DNA from: Streptomyces termitum
GTDB taxonomy: Bacteria > Actinomycetota > Actinomycetes > Streptomycetales > Streptomycetaceae
Length of the DNA stretch: 64,000 nucleotides
NCBI RefSeq assembly: GCF_014650175.1
Contig: NZ_BMUL01000011.1
Span: 63,841-127,840 of the forward strand
Reading direction: 5' to 3'
Below, in pieces: positions 35,201-43,253 of the stretch (position 1 is its first letter; the number at the start of each line of letters is the position of its first letter). The notes under the pieces are model-generated. The model was not told where the DNA came from, did not search any database, and saw only the letters and a list, made by a program, of their open reading frames with translations. Made by a program: the position numbers and the translations under genes.

Positions 35201-37299
35201 GCCTTCCCCTGCTGCGCGGGTACCGTCCCGAACTGCCCGCCTCGTCCCGCGCCGCCTGCGAGGTCCTGGAGGACGTCGGCATCGAGGTGAAGCGCCACCA
35301 GGACACGCCGCGCGGCGAGGTCCTCACGGTGGAGCTCCTCGCCAACCGCGGCGACCACCACTGCTACCTCGGGCTCGCCCGCGAACTCGGCGGCCGTTTC
35401 GAGGCGCCGACCCCGCTGCCGCCGCTCGCCCCGCTGACGGCGGCCGACGGCCCGGCGCCGCTCGTCACCACCGACACCTGCCTGGCCTTCGGCGTCGCCC
35501 GCGTCGACCTGGCCGACGCGGACCCGGCCCGGCTCCCCGAGGCGTGGGCCGAGGCGCTGGAGCTCAACGGCGAGCACACCGGCCTCCTCGCCGTCGACGC
35601 CGGCAACGTCACGGGGCGCGAACTCGGCCAGCCCGTCCACGTCTACGACGCCGACCTGCTGTCCGGGCCGCTTCGCGTCCGGCTGTCCGAGGAGGGCGAG
35701 AGCGTGGTGCTGCTCGACTCCGCGGAGCCGGTCGCGCTGCCCGCCGGCCTGACCGTCGTTGCCGACGACGAGGGGGTCGTCGCGGTCGCCGGTGTCATCG
35801 GCGCCCGCCGCGCCGCGGTCACGGAGACCACCCGCGCCCTCCTCGTCGAGTCGGCGCTCTTCGACCCGGCCGCCGTCCGCCGGGCCGCCCGCGCCCTGGC
35901 CCGGCAGACCGCCGCCGCCACCCGCTTCGAGCGCGGCGCCGACCCCACCCTGGTCGACGCCGGGGCCGCTCGCACCGTGGCCCTCCTCGACGCCTGGGGG
36001 GCGCTGGCCGCCGACGGTCCGCGCACCTGGAGCCGGACGGTCCTCCCGGCCGACGCCCGGCTCGCCCCCCGGGAGATCCCCCTGGACCTCGACTCCCTCG
36101 ACACCTACTACGCCGTCGACTTCGACCCGGCCGCCGTCGAACGGCGCCTGACCTGCCTCGGGTTCGCCGTCCGCAAGGCGGACGGGACGGACGCGGCGGA
36201 CGGCGGCAGGACGCTGCTCGTCGGCGTCCCCGGCCACCGCCTGTGGGACGTCTTCAACCCCGAGTGCCTCTACGAGGAGATCGGGCGGATGTGGAGCTTC
36301 GACAGCTTCCCCGCCGTCCTCCCCGAAGCGGGCGGCGGCGCCGCTCCCACCCCCCGGCAGCGCGCCCGCGCCGCCCTGGAGCAGGTCCTCGTCGGCTACG
36401 GCTTCTTCGAGGTGATCACGGACGGCTTCTACAGCCGCACCGCGCACGAGCGCCTCGGCGTCCCGGCGGGCTCCCCGCTGAACCGCCACGTCGAGCTGCG
36501 GAACGCGATCGACCGCAACTTCTCGCTGCTGAAGAACAACGCCCTGCTCCAGGCCCTCGACGTCGCGGACTACAACCAGCGGCACAGTCTGACCCTGGGC
36601 AAGTACTTCGAGTTCACGCACCTCTTCGAGGCCGTGGACGCCGACAGCCACCGCGAACTGCCGCTGCTGTGGGGCATGCTGTGGGGCGAGGAGACCTACG
36701 GCTCCTGGCAGCGCGGCGGGCAGGGCTTCGACTTCTGGTACGTCAAGGGCGTGCTGGAGGAGCTGGCCCACGCCTGCGGAACCCGCTTCGAGTTCCGCCG
36801 CACGGCCGACGACCCGTCGCCGCTGGCCGAGCTGATGCACCCCACCCGCTCCGTCCACCTCTACGCCGACGGGCGCAGGGTCGGCCTGTGCGGCGAGGTG
36901 CACCCGTCGGTGACCGCGAACTGGAAGCTGCGGACGGACCGGGTCCTCTACTTCGAAGTCGACTGGACCGCCCTGCTCACGGAGCGCGCCCCGCAGAGCG
37001 CCGAGCAGGTCGACGAGCTTCCGGAGCACCCGCTGCTCCGGCGGGACGTCGCTTTCCACCTGCCGGCCGGTCTGACCGCCGGCGAGGTGCGGACGGCGAT
37101 GGAGGCGGTGTCGCCGCTGGAGCTGGCCTGGGTACGCGTCACCGACCTCTACGAGAGCGGCGAGGTGCGGGCCCACACCTTCGAGCTGGCCTTCCAGAAC
37201 GACAACACCGTGACGGCCGATCAGGTCAACCATGCCATGGGTGCCCTGACCTCGCACGTCCTCACCACCTTCGGGGAACGGGGCGTGTACCAGAGGTAG
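35191..37299 (+). CDS. pheT: Phenylalanyl-tRNA synthetase beta subunit, shortened second copy
   Basis: A 702-residue beta subunit, more than 100 residues shorter than a normal bacterial PheT. The first 35 residues match the usual start, but the sequence then runs almost directly into TVELLANRGDHH, equivalent to the TANRGD segment that normally comes after the OB-fold (EMAP II-like) tRNA-binding domain. That domain is therefore missing. The B3/4 editing region (VVAVAGVIGARRAAVTE, RFERGADP), the B5 domain and the C-terminal ferredoxin-like anticodon-binding domain (LRRDVAFHLP to GERGVYQR) are kept. GTG at 35191 with GGGAGG about 8 nt upstream, overlapping pheS by 10 bp, so the two subunits are coupled. 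Confidence 0.92.
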   Translation: MRVSLPLLRGYRPELPASSRAACEVLEDVGIEVKRHQDTPRGEVLTVELLANRGDHHCYLGLARELGGRFEAPTPLPPLAPLTAADGPAPLVTTDTCLAFGVARVDLADADPARLPEAWAEALELNGEHTGLLAVDAGNVTGRELGQPVHVYDADLLSGPLRVRLSEEGESVVLLDSAEPVALPAGLTVVADDEGVVAVAGVIGARRAAVTETTRALLVESALFDPAAVRRAARALARQTAAATRFERGADPTLVDAGAARTVALLDAWGALAADGPRTWSRTVLPADARLAPREIPLDLDSLDTYYAVDFDPAAVERRLTCLGFAVRKADGTDAADGGRTLLVGVPGHRLWDVFNPECLYEEIGRMWSFDSFPAVLPEAGGGAAPTPRQRARAALEQVLVGYGFFEVITDGFYSRTAHERLGVPAGSPLNRHVELRNAIDRNFSLLKNNALLQALDVADYNQRHSLTLGKYFEFTHLFEAVDADSHRELPLLWGMLWGEETYGSWQRGGQGFDFWYVKGVLEELAHACGTRFEFRRTADDPSPLAELMHPTRSVHLYADGRRVGLCGEVHPSVTANWKLRTDRVLYFEVDWTALLTERAPQSAEQVDELPEHPLLRRDVAFHLPAGLTAGEVRTAMEAVSPLELAWVRVTDLYESGEVRAHTFELAFQNDNTVTADQVNHAMGALTSHVLTTFGERGVYQR

Positions 37300-37307
37300 G
37301 GCTCCTC

Positions 37308-37349
37308 CCGGGAGGGGGCGCGGCGGACGGCCGCCGCGCCCCCTCCCGG
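37308..37349 (+). terminator. Strong hairpin between pheT and the pepN-like gene
   Basis: A perfect 19-bp stem, 37308-37326 pairing with 37331-37349, around the tetraloop ACGG, 8 bp after the pheT stop. It is all G/C-rich with no U-tract. It probably terminates the pheST transcript; the downstream TTG start is 22 bp beyond, so partial read-through may set expression of the peptidase. Confidence 0.75.
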
Positions 37350-37370
37350 ACCACGAGTGAGGGACCCGCA

Positions 37371-40025
37371 TTGAGCAAGACCAGTGAGCACTCCGTACCC
37401 GTCCGACGGCTCGACCACCGGCCGCCCGAGTGGAGGGCCGAGTCCGTCGACCTGACCTTCGAGCTCGGCGCGGACCGCACCCGGGTCACCGCCCGCACGG
37501 TGCTGAGGAGAGCGCCGGAGCAGGGCCCGGCACCGGTGCGCCTGGACGGCCGCGACCTGATCCTGGAGTCGGTCCGGGCGGACGGCCGGGCGCTGGGCCC
37601 GGAGGAGTACGAACGCACCGCCGACGCGCTGATCCTGCCGCCGCGCTCGGGCCGTGTCGAGGTCGAGGTCGTGACGCTCCTCGCACCCGCCGCGAACACC
37701 GGCCTCACCGGGCTGTACGCGTCCGGCGGCACGCTGCTGACGCAGTGCGAGCCCGAGGGCTTCCGCCGCATCACGTACTTCCCGGACCGCCCGGACGTCC
37801 TCGCCGTCTACACCTGCACCCTCATCGCCGACGAGAACGACTTCCCGGTCCTCCTCTGCAACGGCGACCGCCGCGACGCCGGCCGCCGTGCCGACGGACG
37901 CCACTGGGTCACCTGGGTGGACCCCCACCCCAAGCCGAGCTACCTCTTCGCCCTGGTCGCCGGCCGGCTCGGCCGGCTCGACGGCGGCTTCCGCACCCGC
38001 TCCGGGCGGGACGTGCGGTTACGGGTGTACGCCGAGGAGAGCGCGCTTCCGCGCTGCGGGCACGCGCTGGAGGCGCTGCGCGCGGCGATGGCCTGGGACG
38101 AGGACCGGTTCGGCCTGGAGTACGACCTGGACACGTACACCCTGGTCGGCGTCGACGACTTCAACATGGGCGCGATGGAGAACAAAGGGCTGAACATCTT
38201 CAACAGCCTCTATCTCCAGGCGGATCCGGAGACCGCCACCGACAAGGATTTCGCCGCGGTCGAGACCGTCGTCGCCCACGAGTACTTCCACAACTGGACC
38301 GGTAACCGGGTCACCCTCCGGGACATGTTCCAGCTCTCCCTCAAGGAGGGGCTGGCCGTCTATCGCGACGAGAGGTTCTCCGGCGATCGGCGCAGTCCCG
38401 GAGTACAGCGGGTCTCGGACGTACGGGCATTGCGGGAGCGCCAGTTCGCCGAGGACGCGGGACCCCAGGCCCACCCGGTCCGTCCGGACGAATACCGGGA
38501 GATCAGCAATTTCTACACCTGGACCGTCTACAAGAAGGGTTCGGAGATCATCCGGATGCTCCACACCTTCTTCGGCGAGGAGGGTTTCCGGAAGGGCCTT
38601 CGGCACTATCTCTCCCGGTACGACGGGCAGGCGGCGACCTGCGAGCAGTTCGTGGAAGCCGTCGGGGAGGCGAATCAGGCCGACCTGACACAGTTCATGC
38701 GCTGGTACGGGCAGGCCGGCACCCCGGTGCTCGACGTGACGACCCACCACGACCCCGAGGCCCGCACCTACACCCTGGTCGTGCGCCAGTCGTGCCCGCC
38801 CACGCCGAAGCAGCCCGGGAAGGAGCCGCTGCACCTCCCGCTGACCCTCGCCCTGCTGGGCCCGGACGGGCGGCGGCTGCCGCTGCGGACGGCCGACGAG
38901 TCGGCCCCCGCCGGCACCGAGCGGGTCTGTGAGCTGCGGGAGCCGGTCACCACGCTGACCTTCGCCGACCTGCCCGAGCGGCCGGTCCCCTCGCTCCTCC
39001 GCGGCTTCTCCGCGCCGGTACGGCTCCGCGTACCGCTGAGCACCGAGGACCGGCTGCTGCTCGCCGCGCACGACGACGACCCCTTCGTTCGCTCGGAGTC
39101 CCTGCACGACTGCCTCGTCGAGCTGCTCCTGGAGCGCTACCACGCCGGGGCCGCGCAGGGTGCGGCCGTACCGTACCCGCCGCTCCCCGCCGCGCTCACC
39201 GGAGCGCTCGCCGGTCTCCTCGGCGAGGACGGGACCGATCCGGCGCTGGCCGCGCTCATGCTCGAACTCCCCGGGTTCGGGACCCTTTCCGGATCGCTCG
39301 ACGAGGTGGACCCGGTCCGGCTGGCCACCGTGCTGCACGGTACGCGGGCGGAGCTGGCCCGCGTCCTGCGCGCGCCGCTCCTCGCCTGCCACCGGCGTCT
39401 GGACGACGGCCGCCCCTACGTGTTCGCGGCGGCGGACGCCGGCCGTCGCGCGCTGCGGAACACCAGCCTGGCGTACCTGGCCGAGCTGACGGATCCCGAG
39501 GTCAGGGAGGTGCTGCACCGGCAGTACGCGACGGCCGACAACATGACCGACCGGCTCGCCGCGCTCACCGCGCTGGCCGACCACGCGGACGCGGACGAGG
39601 TCCTGGAGGAGTTCGGGCACCGCTGGCGGGACCGTCCACTGGTCCTGGACAAGTGGTTCAACGTGCACGCCCTCAGCCGCCGCCCGGACACGCTGGCCCG
39701 GGTCCGGAGCCTGACCGGGCACCCCGCCTACTCCGACGCCAACCCGAACCGGGTGGGGGCGCTGGTGATCGCCTTCTGTTTCGACAACCCCCTGCGCTTC
39801 CACGCGGCCGACGGATCAGGATATGCCTTCGCGGCCGAACAGATCCTCCGGATCGACGCCCTCAATCCCCAGGCGGCGGCGCGGCTGGCCGGATGTCTGG
39901 GCGGTCGGGGAAAGCTGGACCCGGCCCGGAGGGAAATCATCCTGCGCACACTGCGGTCGCTCCGGAAGACCGACGGCCTTTCGCCGGAGACCTCAGAAAT
40001 CTTGGATAATGAGACAACGGCCTGA
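37371..40025 (+). CDS. pepN: M1-family aminopeptidase of the E. coli PepN type
   Basis: An 884-residue zinc aminopeptidase: exopeptidase motif GAMEN (267-271), zinc motif HEYFH (303-307) with the third ligand Glu326 in LKEGLAVYRDE, and a long C-terminal helical region. The contexts NMGAMENKGLNIFNS and EYFHNWTGNRVT are those of the proteobacterial/E. coli PepN branch, not of the usual actinobacterial PepN, which suggests transfer. The TTG at 37371 has GAGGGA about 7 nt upstream. Codon 217 is TTA (38019-38021), a bldA-dependent codon. In the cluster it could be a second self-resistance copy against an aminopeptidase-inhibiting product, or could trim or activate the peptide. Confidence 0.88.
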   Translation: MSKTSEHSVPVRRLDHRPPEWRAESVDLTFELGADRTRVTARTVLRRAPEQGPAPVRLDGRDLILESVRADGRALGPEEYERTADALILPPRSGRVEVEVVTLLAPAANTGLTGLYASGGTLLTQCEPEGFRRITYFPDRPDVLAVYTCTLIADENDFPVLLCNGDRRDAGRRADGRHWVTWVDPHPKPSYLFALVAGRLGRLDGGFRTRSGRDVRLRVYAEESALPRCGHALEALRAAMAWDEDRFGLEYDLDTYTLVGVDDFNMGAMENKGLNIFNSLYLQADPETATDKDFAAVETVVAHEYFHNWTGNRVTLRDMFQLSLKEGLAVYRDERFSGDRRSPGVQRVSDVRALRERQFAEDAGPQAHPVRPDEYREISNFYTWTVYKKGSEIIRMLHTFFGEEGFRKGLRHYLSRYDGQAATCEQFVEAVGEANQADLTQFMRWYGQAGTPVLDVTTHHDPEARTYTLVVRQSCPPTPKQPGKEPLHLPLTLALLGPDGRRLPLRTADESAPAGTERVCELREPVTTLTFADLPERPVPSLLRGFSAPVRLRVPLSTEDRLLLAAHDDDPFVRSESLHDCLVELLLERYHAGAAQGAAVPYPPLPAALTGALAGLLGEDGTDPALAALMLELPGFGTLSGSLDEVDPVRLATVLHGTRAELARVLRAPLLACHRRLDDGRPYVFAAADAGRRALRNTSLAYLAELTDPEVREVLHRQYATADNMTDRLAALTALADHADADEVLEEFGHRWRDRPLVLDKWFNVHALSRRPDTLARVRSLTGHPAYSDANPNRVGALVIAFCFDNPLRFHAADGSGYAFAAEQILRIDALNPQAAARLAGCLGGRGKLDPARREIILRTLRSLRKTDGLSPETSEILDNETTA

Positions 40026-40174
40026 TGGCGTAACCGCGTGTCCGAAAGCTTCCCTTGAGGAGCCCTACGGGGAGACCTAGGATCGCATGAGGTCTGCAAG
40101 TGACCCAATTGCAACAGGACGAGGCGAGTGACCTTCGCTCTCGATGAACCTGTCTCTTGTCACGTGGGGGATCG

Positions 40175-40486
40175 ATGGCCGTCGAGCAGGACTGCGTCCT
40201 TACCGAAGAAGATTTCCTGATACTGACCTTACTGACCACTTACCCGAGCGACGAACCGATAGCGCGTCACCTCGATGTCAGTGTGCGCACCGTAAGGCGC
40301 CGGGTGGCCAGGATCATGGAGATACTCGATGTACAGAATCGTTTTGCCGCAGGCGTGGCCGCAGCCCATCTGGGGTGGGTCGCCTGGGGCCACAACGAGC
40401 GTCAGGCAAAAGGCGCGAACATCCCCGCCAAGGCTGTGCGCATGCCGGTGAAACGTTTCTCCACCACGCGGATCCACAGCAACTAG
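40175..40486 (+). CDS. Small LuxR-type (GerE) helix-turn-helix regulator with a TTA codon
   Basis: A 103-residue protein that is little more than a LuxR-type DNA-binding domain. LTEEDFLILTLLTTYPSDEP is followed by the helix-turn-helix IARHLDVSVRTVRRRVARIM (about 29-48) and LDVQNRFAAGVAAAHLGW. It has no receiver or ATPase domain. The ATG at 40175 has GGGGG 4-9 nt upstream; a TTG at 40157 would add 6 residues. Codon 19 is TTA (40229-40231), so translation should depend on bldA. It is the only regulator inside the cluster and so the likely pathway-specific activator. It is the last cluster gene, ending before strong terminator hairpins. Its base composition is visibly more AT-rich than that of the NRPS genes. 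Confidence 0.78.
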   Translation: MAVEQDCVLTEEDFLILTLLTTYPSDEPIARHLDVSVRTVRRRVARIMEILDVQNRFAAGVAAAHLGWVAWGHNERQAKGANIPAKAVRMPVKRFSTTRIHSN

Positions 40487-40490
40487 GACC

Positions 40491-40564
40491 TGCCCGGCAG
40501 ATCATGGCCGGGCACGCCCTGAGCGCGGCGGAACCGGCGCGGGTCGGGACCCGACCCGCGCCGG
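40491..40564 (+). terminator. Two tandem hairpins closing the cluster
   Basis: TGCCCGGC (40491-40498) pairs with GCCGGGCA (40507-40514). A second stem of 14 bp, 40534-40547 with 40551-40564 around a 3-nt loop, follows. They come right after the regulator stop and face a convergent gene, so they probably mark the right end of the biosynthetic transcripts. Confidence 0.7.
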
Positions 40565-40669
40565 ACCGCTCCCTCCCCACCACGGCCCCCGCGGTTTTGC
40601 GAGAGGGCCGTCGGCCTCCGGACCCGGCGCGACGGTGACCCCCTTCCGCGCCGGGCCCCGCCCCTCCCC

Positions 40670-41359
40670 TCACCGCAGGAGGGCCTCCCCGTCGACCTCG
40701 CGCTCCCAGGCCGGGTTCGGCGGTTCGCCGGGCCATGTGAACGGCGCGGCGGCCGCCCCGGCTCCGGTGGCGTCCGCCCGCACGAGGCGGGCCGGCACGA
40801 CGTAGGCGCCCGGCTTCCGCACGGACGCGTCGTCGGCCACCACGACGAGCACGCGGTCGCCCACCCGCGCGGGCACGACCCCGTTGACGCGGTGGTCGAC
40901 CGTCTCGGCTGGCTCCGCGGCGGTCAGCTCGCGCCCCAGCTTGCCCTCGTAGGAGGAGCGCACCTGCTCGACGGTGACGACGCCGCCCTGTTCGCGCACC
41001 TCGGCGGTGGTCGGCGCGCCCTTCTTCCGCTGCCGCTCCACCGAGATCGTCAGGACCGTCTCGACGTAGTCGGCCGGCGGGGTCACCAGCGGCCGGGTGG
41101 CGGTGACCGTGCCGCTGATCACGTTGTCGACCTTGGCCGGCCGGGCGAACGCGGCGAGGCTGGGAACCCCGTAACTGCGGTTGAGGTCCACCTCGACGCG
41201 CACCGTGCGGTCCGCGGCGCCGGGCGGTCCGGCCGGGTCCTTCCCCGGGGAACCGCCGGAGCGCGCCGCCAGGGCGAGCGGGAGGACCAGCCCGGCCGCG
41301 GCGACGCCGAGGGCGGAGCGGCGGGAGGGACGTCTGACGGGAGAGACGGTCGATGCCAT
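40670..41359 (-). CDS. Secreted protein of unknown function with Tat-type signal
   Basis: A 229-residue protein. The N-terminus has a twin-arginine-like motif (PSRRSALG) followed by a hydrophobic core AAAGLVLPLALA and a small-residue region, so it is probably exported by Tat. The mature part is soluble, with a DUF4352-like flavour (hydrophobic strand ETVLTISVERQ, SYEGKLGRELTAAEPAETVDHRV, RVLVVVADDAS), but I cannot name the family with confidence. ATG 41359 is chosen for its GAGG 9 nt upstream; ATG 41368 has no spacing to that site. Convergent with the cluster. Confidence 0.55.
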   Translation of the reverse strand: MASTVSPVRRPSRRSALGVAAAGLVLPLALAARSGGSPGKDPAGPPGAADRTVRVEVDLNRSYGVPSLAAFARPAKVDNVISGTVTATRPLVTPPADYVETVLTISVERQRKKGAPTTAEVREQGGVVTVEQVRSSYEGKLGRELTAAEPAETVDHRVNGVVPARVGDRVLVVVADDASVRKPGAYVVPARLVRADATGAGAAAAPFTWPGEPPNPAWEREVDGEALLR

Positions 41360-41474
41360 GCGGTTCATCCTCGGTCGGAGCGCGGGAGCGGACGCGCGGG
41401 GGCTGCTGGGCCGGACCCGTTGCATGCCCGCCTCCGCGCGCGGCAACCCCGGGAGGGCCGCGCACCGGAATTCG

Positions 41475-41661
41475 CTAGGCCCTGTCCGGCGGATCTTCGT
41501 GGATCAGCCCGCGGCGTCCGGTGCGTTCTCCCCCAGAGGGGGCACCCCCAGGCGTGCGCCCGGGTCGCCCTCGTACTGGACGTACTCGGGCGGTCCGGGC
41601 GTGCGGCGAGAGGACGTGCCGGGCGTCGCGGGCCCGCGAAGATCCGCCGGACAGGGCCTAG
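41475..41661. mobile_element. MITE with perfect 25-bp terminal inverted repeats
   Basis: A 187-bp element. The left end 41475-41499 (starting CTAGGCCCTGTCCGGCGGAT) is the exact reverse complement of the right end 41637-41661. The ends begin and finish with CTAG, which may include the target duplication. The interior has no credible gene. The ends match a repeat I recall from many Streptomyces genomes, related to IS5-type transposon ends, so it would be mobilised in trans. It sits between the secreted-protein gene and the MFS gene, close to the right edge of the cluster. Confidence 0.85.
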
Positions 41662-41733
41662 CCCCGGACCCTCCCCCGGCGCCACCATGCACGGGCCCGC
41701 CGTCACCGGAAGCCAGCAGGGGGAGCCCGCCGC

Positions 41734-42987
41734 ATGACCGACACCGTGAAGGCCCCGGGCACGGCGGTCGGGGACGGCGGGGCGCGGGGCGTCGCGCGGC
41801 CGTTCTACCTGTACGCCGTGCTGGCCAACTCGCTCTTCCAGCGCGGCGTGTTCATCGTCTTCCTCCAGCAGCGGGGCTTCTCCGCCGGGCAGACGGCCCT
41901 GCTCCAGACGCTGCTCTACCTGGTCAGCGGGGTCGCGGAGCTGCCGACCGGGATCATCGCCGACCGGATCGGGCGGCGGGCCTCCCTGGTGACCGGACAG
42001 CTGCTGATCGCCGGCTGCCTGCTCGGCCAGGTGGCGTCCTCCGACTACCGGCTGTTCGTGCTGCTGTTCGTCGGGCACGGCGTGGGCATGGCGTGCGTCT
42101 CCGGTGCGGACACCGCCCTCCTGTACGACCTGCTGGTACGGCGCGGCGCGACGGCCGGCTACGTCCGGATCCGGTCCCGGTTCGCCCTGCTCGGGACGGT
42201 CGCCTCGGGGGTCGCCATCGTCCTCGGCGGCCAGGTGCAGCGGTTCTCGTGGGGGATCGTCTACGCCGGCTCGGCGGCCTGCCTCGTCCTGGCCGTGGTG
42301 GTGCTGCGGGCGCGGGTGCCCGAGATCCGGGGCGCGGACGCGGTGGACGAGGGCGGGGCCGGGGCCGGGCGGGCGCCGCGCGACGCCACGGCGTGGCGGG
42401 CGGCGCTGCGGGTGGCCACCCCGGCGCTCGTGACGCTGGTCGTGGTCTCCGGGCTGATGCACGCCACGCTGACCCCGTACCTCGTCTTCACCCAGCGGAC
42501 CCTCTCCGACCAGGGGGCGGGCGCCGCGCTGGTGGGCGCGGTGGTCGCGGCGGGGTTCCTGGTGGGCGGGCTCGCGCCGCTGCTTGCGGACCGGGCGGAC
42601 CGGCGCGTCGGGTACCGGGCGGTCGTCCCGCTGTCCCTCCTGGCGCTGGCGGCGGCGCTCGGCCTGACCGGTCTCGGCCTGGCCTGGGTCACCGTCGCCG
42701 CGTTCCTGCTCCTGGTGGGGATTCCCGAGATCACCGCCGTCCTGGTGGACAACGCGTTCAACGAGGCGGTGCCGTCGCGCCACCGGGCGAGCCTGCTGTC
42801 GGCGGTCGCGTTCGTGGAGTCGGTGCTGATCGGCCTCGGCTACCTGGTCCTCGGCGTGCTCATGGACGGGCTGGGGTCCGGCGCGGGCATGGCCGCCTAC
42901 GCGGCGGTCCCCTTGCTGGCCTGCCTCCTGTGGCTGCCGGTGCCGCTGCGGGGCGCGCGGCCGGCCCCGGGGCCGGGGAGGGAGTGA
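41734..42987 (+). CDS. MFS transporter
   Basis: A 417-residue membrane protein with about 12 hydrophobic segments. The loop between segments 2 and 3 (GIIADRIGRRAS) carries the MFS signature G-x-x-x-D-R-x-G-R-R, repeated in degenerate form after segment 8 (LLADRADRRVG). It resembles drug/solute efflux MFS proteins without a recognisable substrate motif. GGGGGAG precedes the ATG by about 8 nt. It lies 1.25 kb past the last cluster gene and beyond the MITE, so it could export the product, though no exporter lies inside the operon and the link is only positional. Confidence 0.85.
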   Translation: MTDTVKAPGTAVGDGGARGVARPFYLYAVLANSLFQRGVFIVFLQQRGFSAGQTALLQTLLYLVSGVAELPTGIIADRIGRRASLVTGQLLIAGCLLGQVASSDYRLFVLLFVGHGVGMACVSGADTALLYDLLVRRGATAGYVRIRSRFALLGTVASGVAIVLGGQVQRFSWGIVYAGSAACLVLAVVVLRARVPEIRGADAVDEGGAGAGRAPRDATAWRAALRVATPALVTLVVVSGLMHATLTPYLVFTQRTLSDQGAGAALVGAVVAAGFLVGGLAPLLADRADRRVGYRAVVPLSLLALAAALGLTGLGLAWVTVAAFLLLVGIPEITAVLVDNAFNEAVPSRHRASLLSAVAFVESVLIGLGYLVLGVLMDGLGSGAGMAAYAAVPLLACLLWLPVPLRGARPAPGPGRE

Positions 42988-42999
42988 GGCGGAACGGAC

Positions 43000-43053
43000 G
43001 CGGGGACCGCCGCGACCCCCATCGCTGGGGGGCGGGACGGCGGCGGTCCCCGC
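43000..43053 (+). terminator. Terminator hairpin after the MFS gene
   Basis: GCGGGGACCGCCG (43000-43012) pairs perfectly with CGGCGGTCCCCGC (43041-43053), 12 bp after the MFS stop. The loop is long (28 nt) but contains secondary pairing. Confidence 0.55.
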
Positions 43054-43221
43054 GGTGGACACGGGCCCTCGTCGGGGCCGGTCTCCGCGTCCGCGGCGCC
43101 CGCAGAGGTCCGGGAGCCGCTCCGGAGGTTCTGTGACGCCGACGGGGAAGACTCTGCCGCGGCCGTGTTAAGCGGGTGCTGCGCGGACGTGACGTGCGCG
43201 TACCGTTCGCGCGAACGGCTT

Positions 43222-43246
43222 CCGGGCGCCCGGGGCGGGCGCCCGG
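43222..43246 (-). terminator. Terminator hairpin after cystathionine beta-synthase
   Basis: CCGGGCGCCC (43222-43231) with GGGCGCCCGG (43237-43246) around a 5-nt loop, 7 bp beyond the stop of the minus-strand gene. The 43054-43221 interval between the two convergent genes shows nothing else apart from a short GTTCGCGCGAAC palindrome. Confidence 0.6.
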
Positions 43247-43253
43247 CGGGGTG

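Noticed and set aside
40094..40114. TGCAA-9-TTGCA inverted repeat upstream of the LuxR-type gene
   Set aside because: Only 5-bp arms and no promoter alignment; could be chance in this AT-richer leader.
41504..41692. 62-codon frame within the MITE
   Set aside because: It reads through the terminal repeat, has no ribosome site and resembles no protein family.
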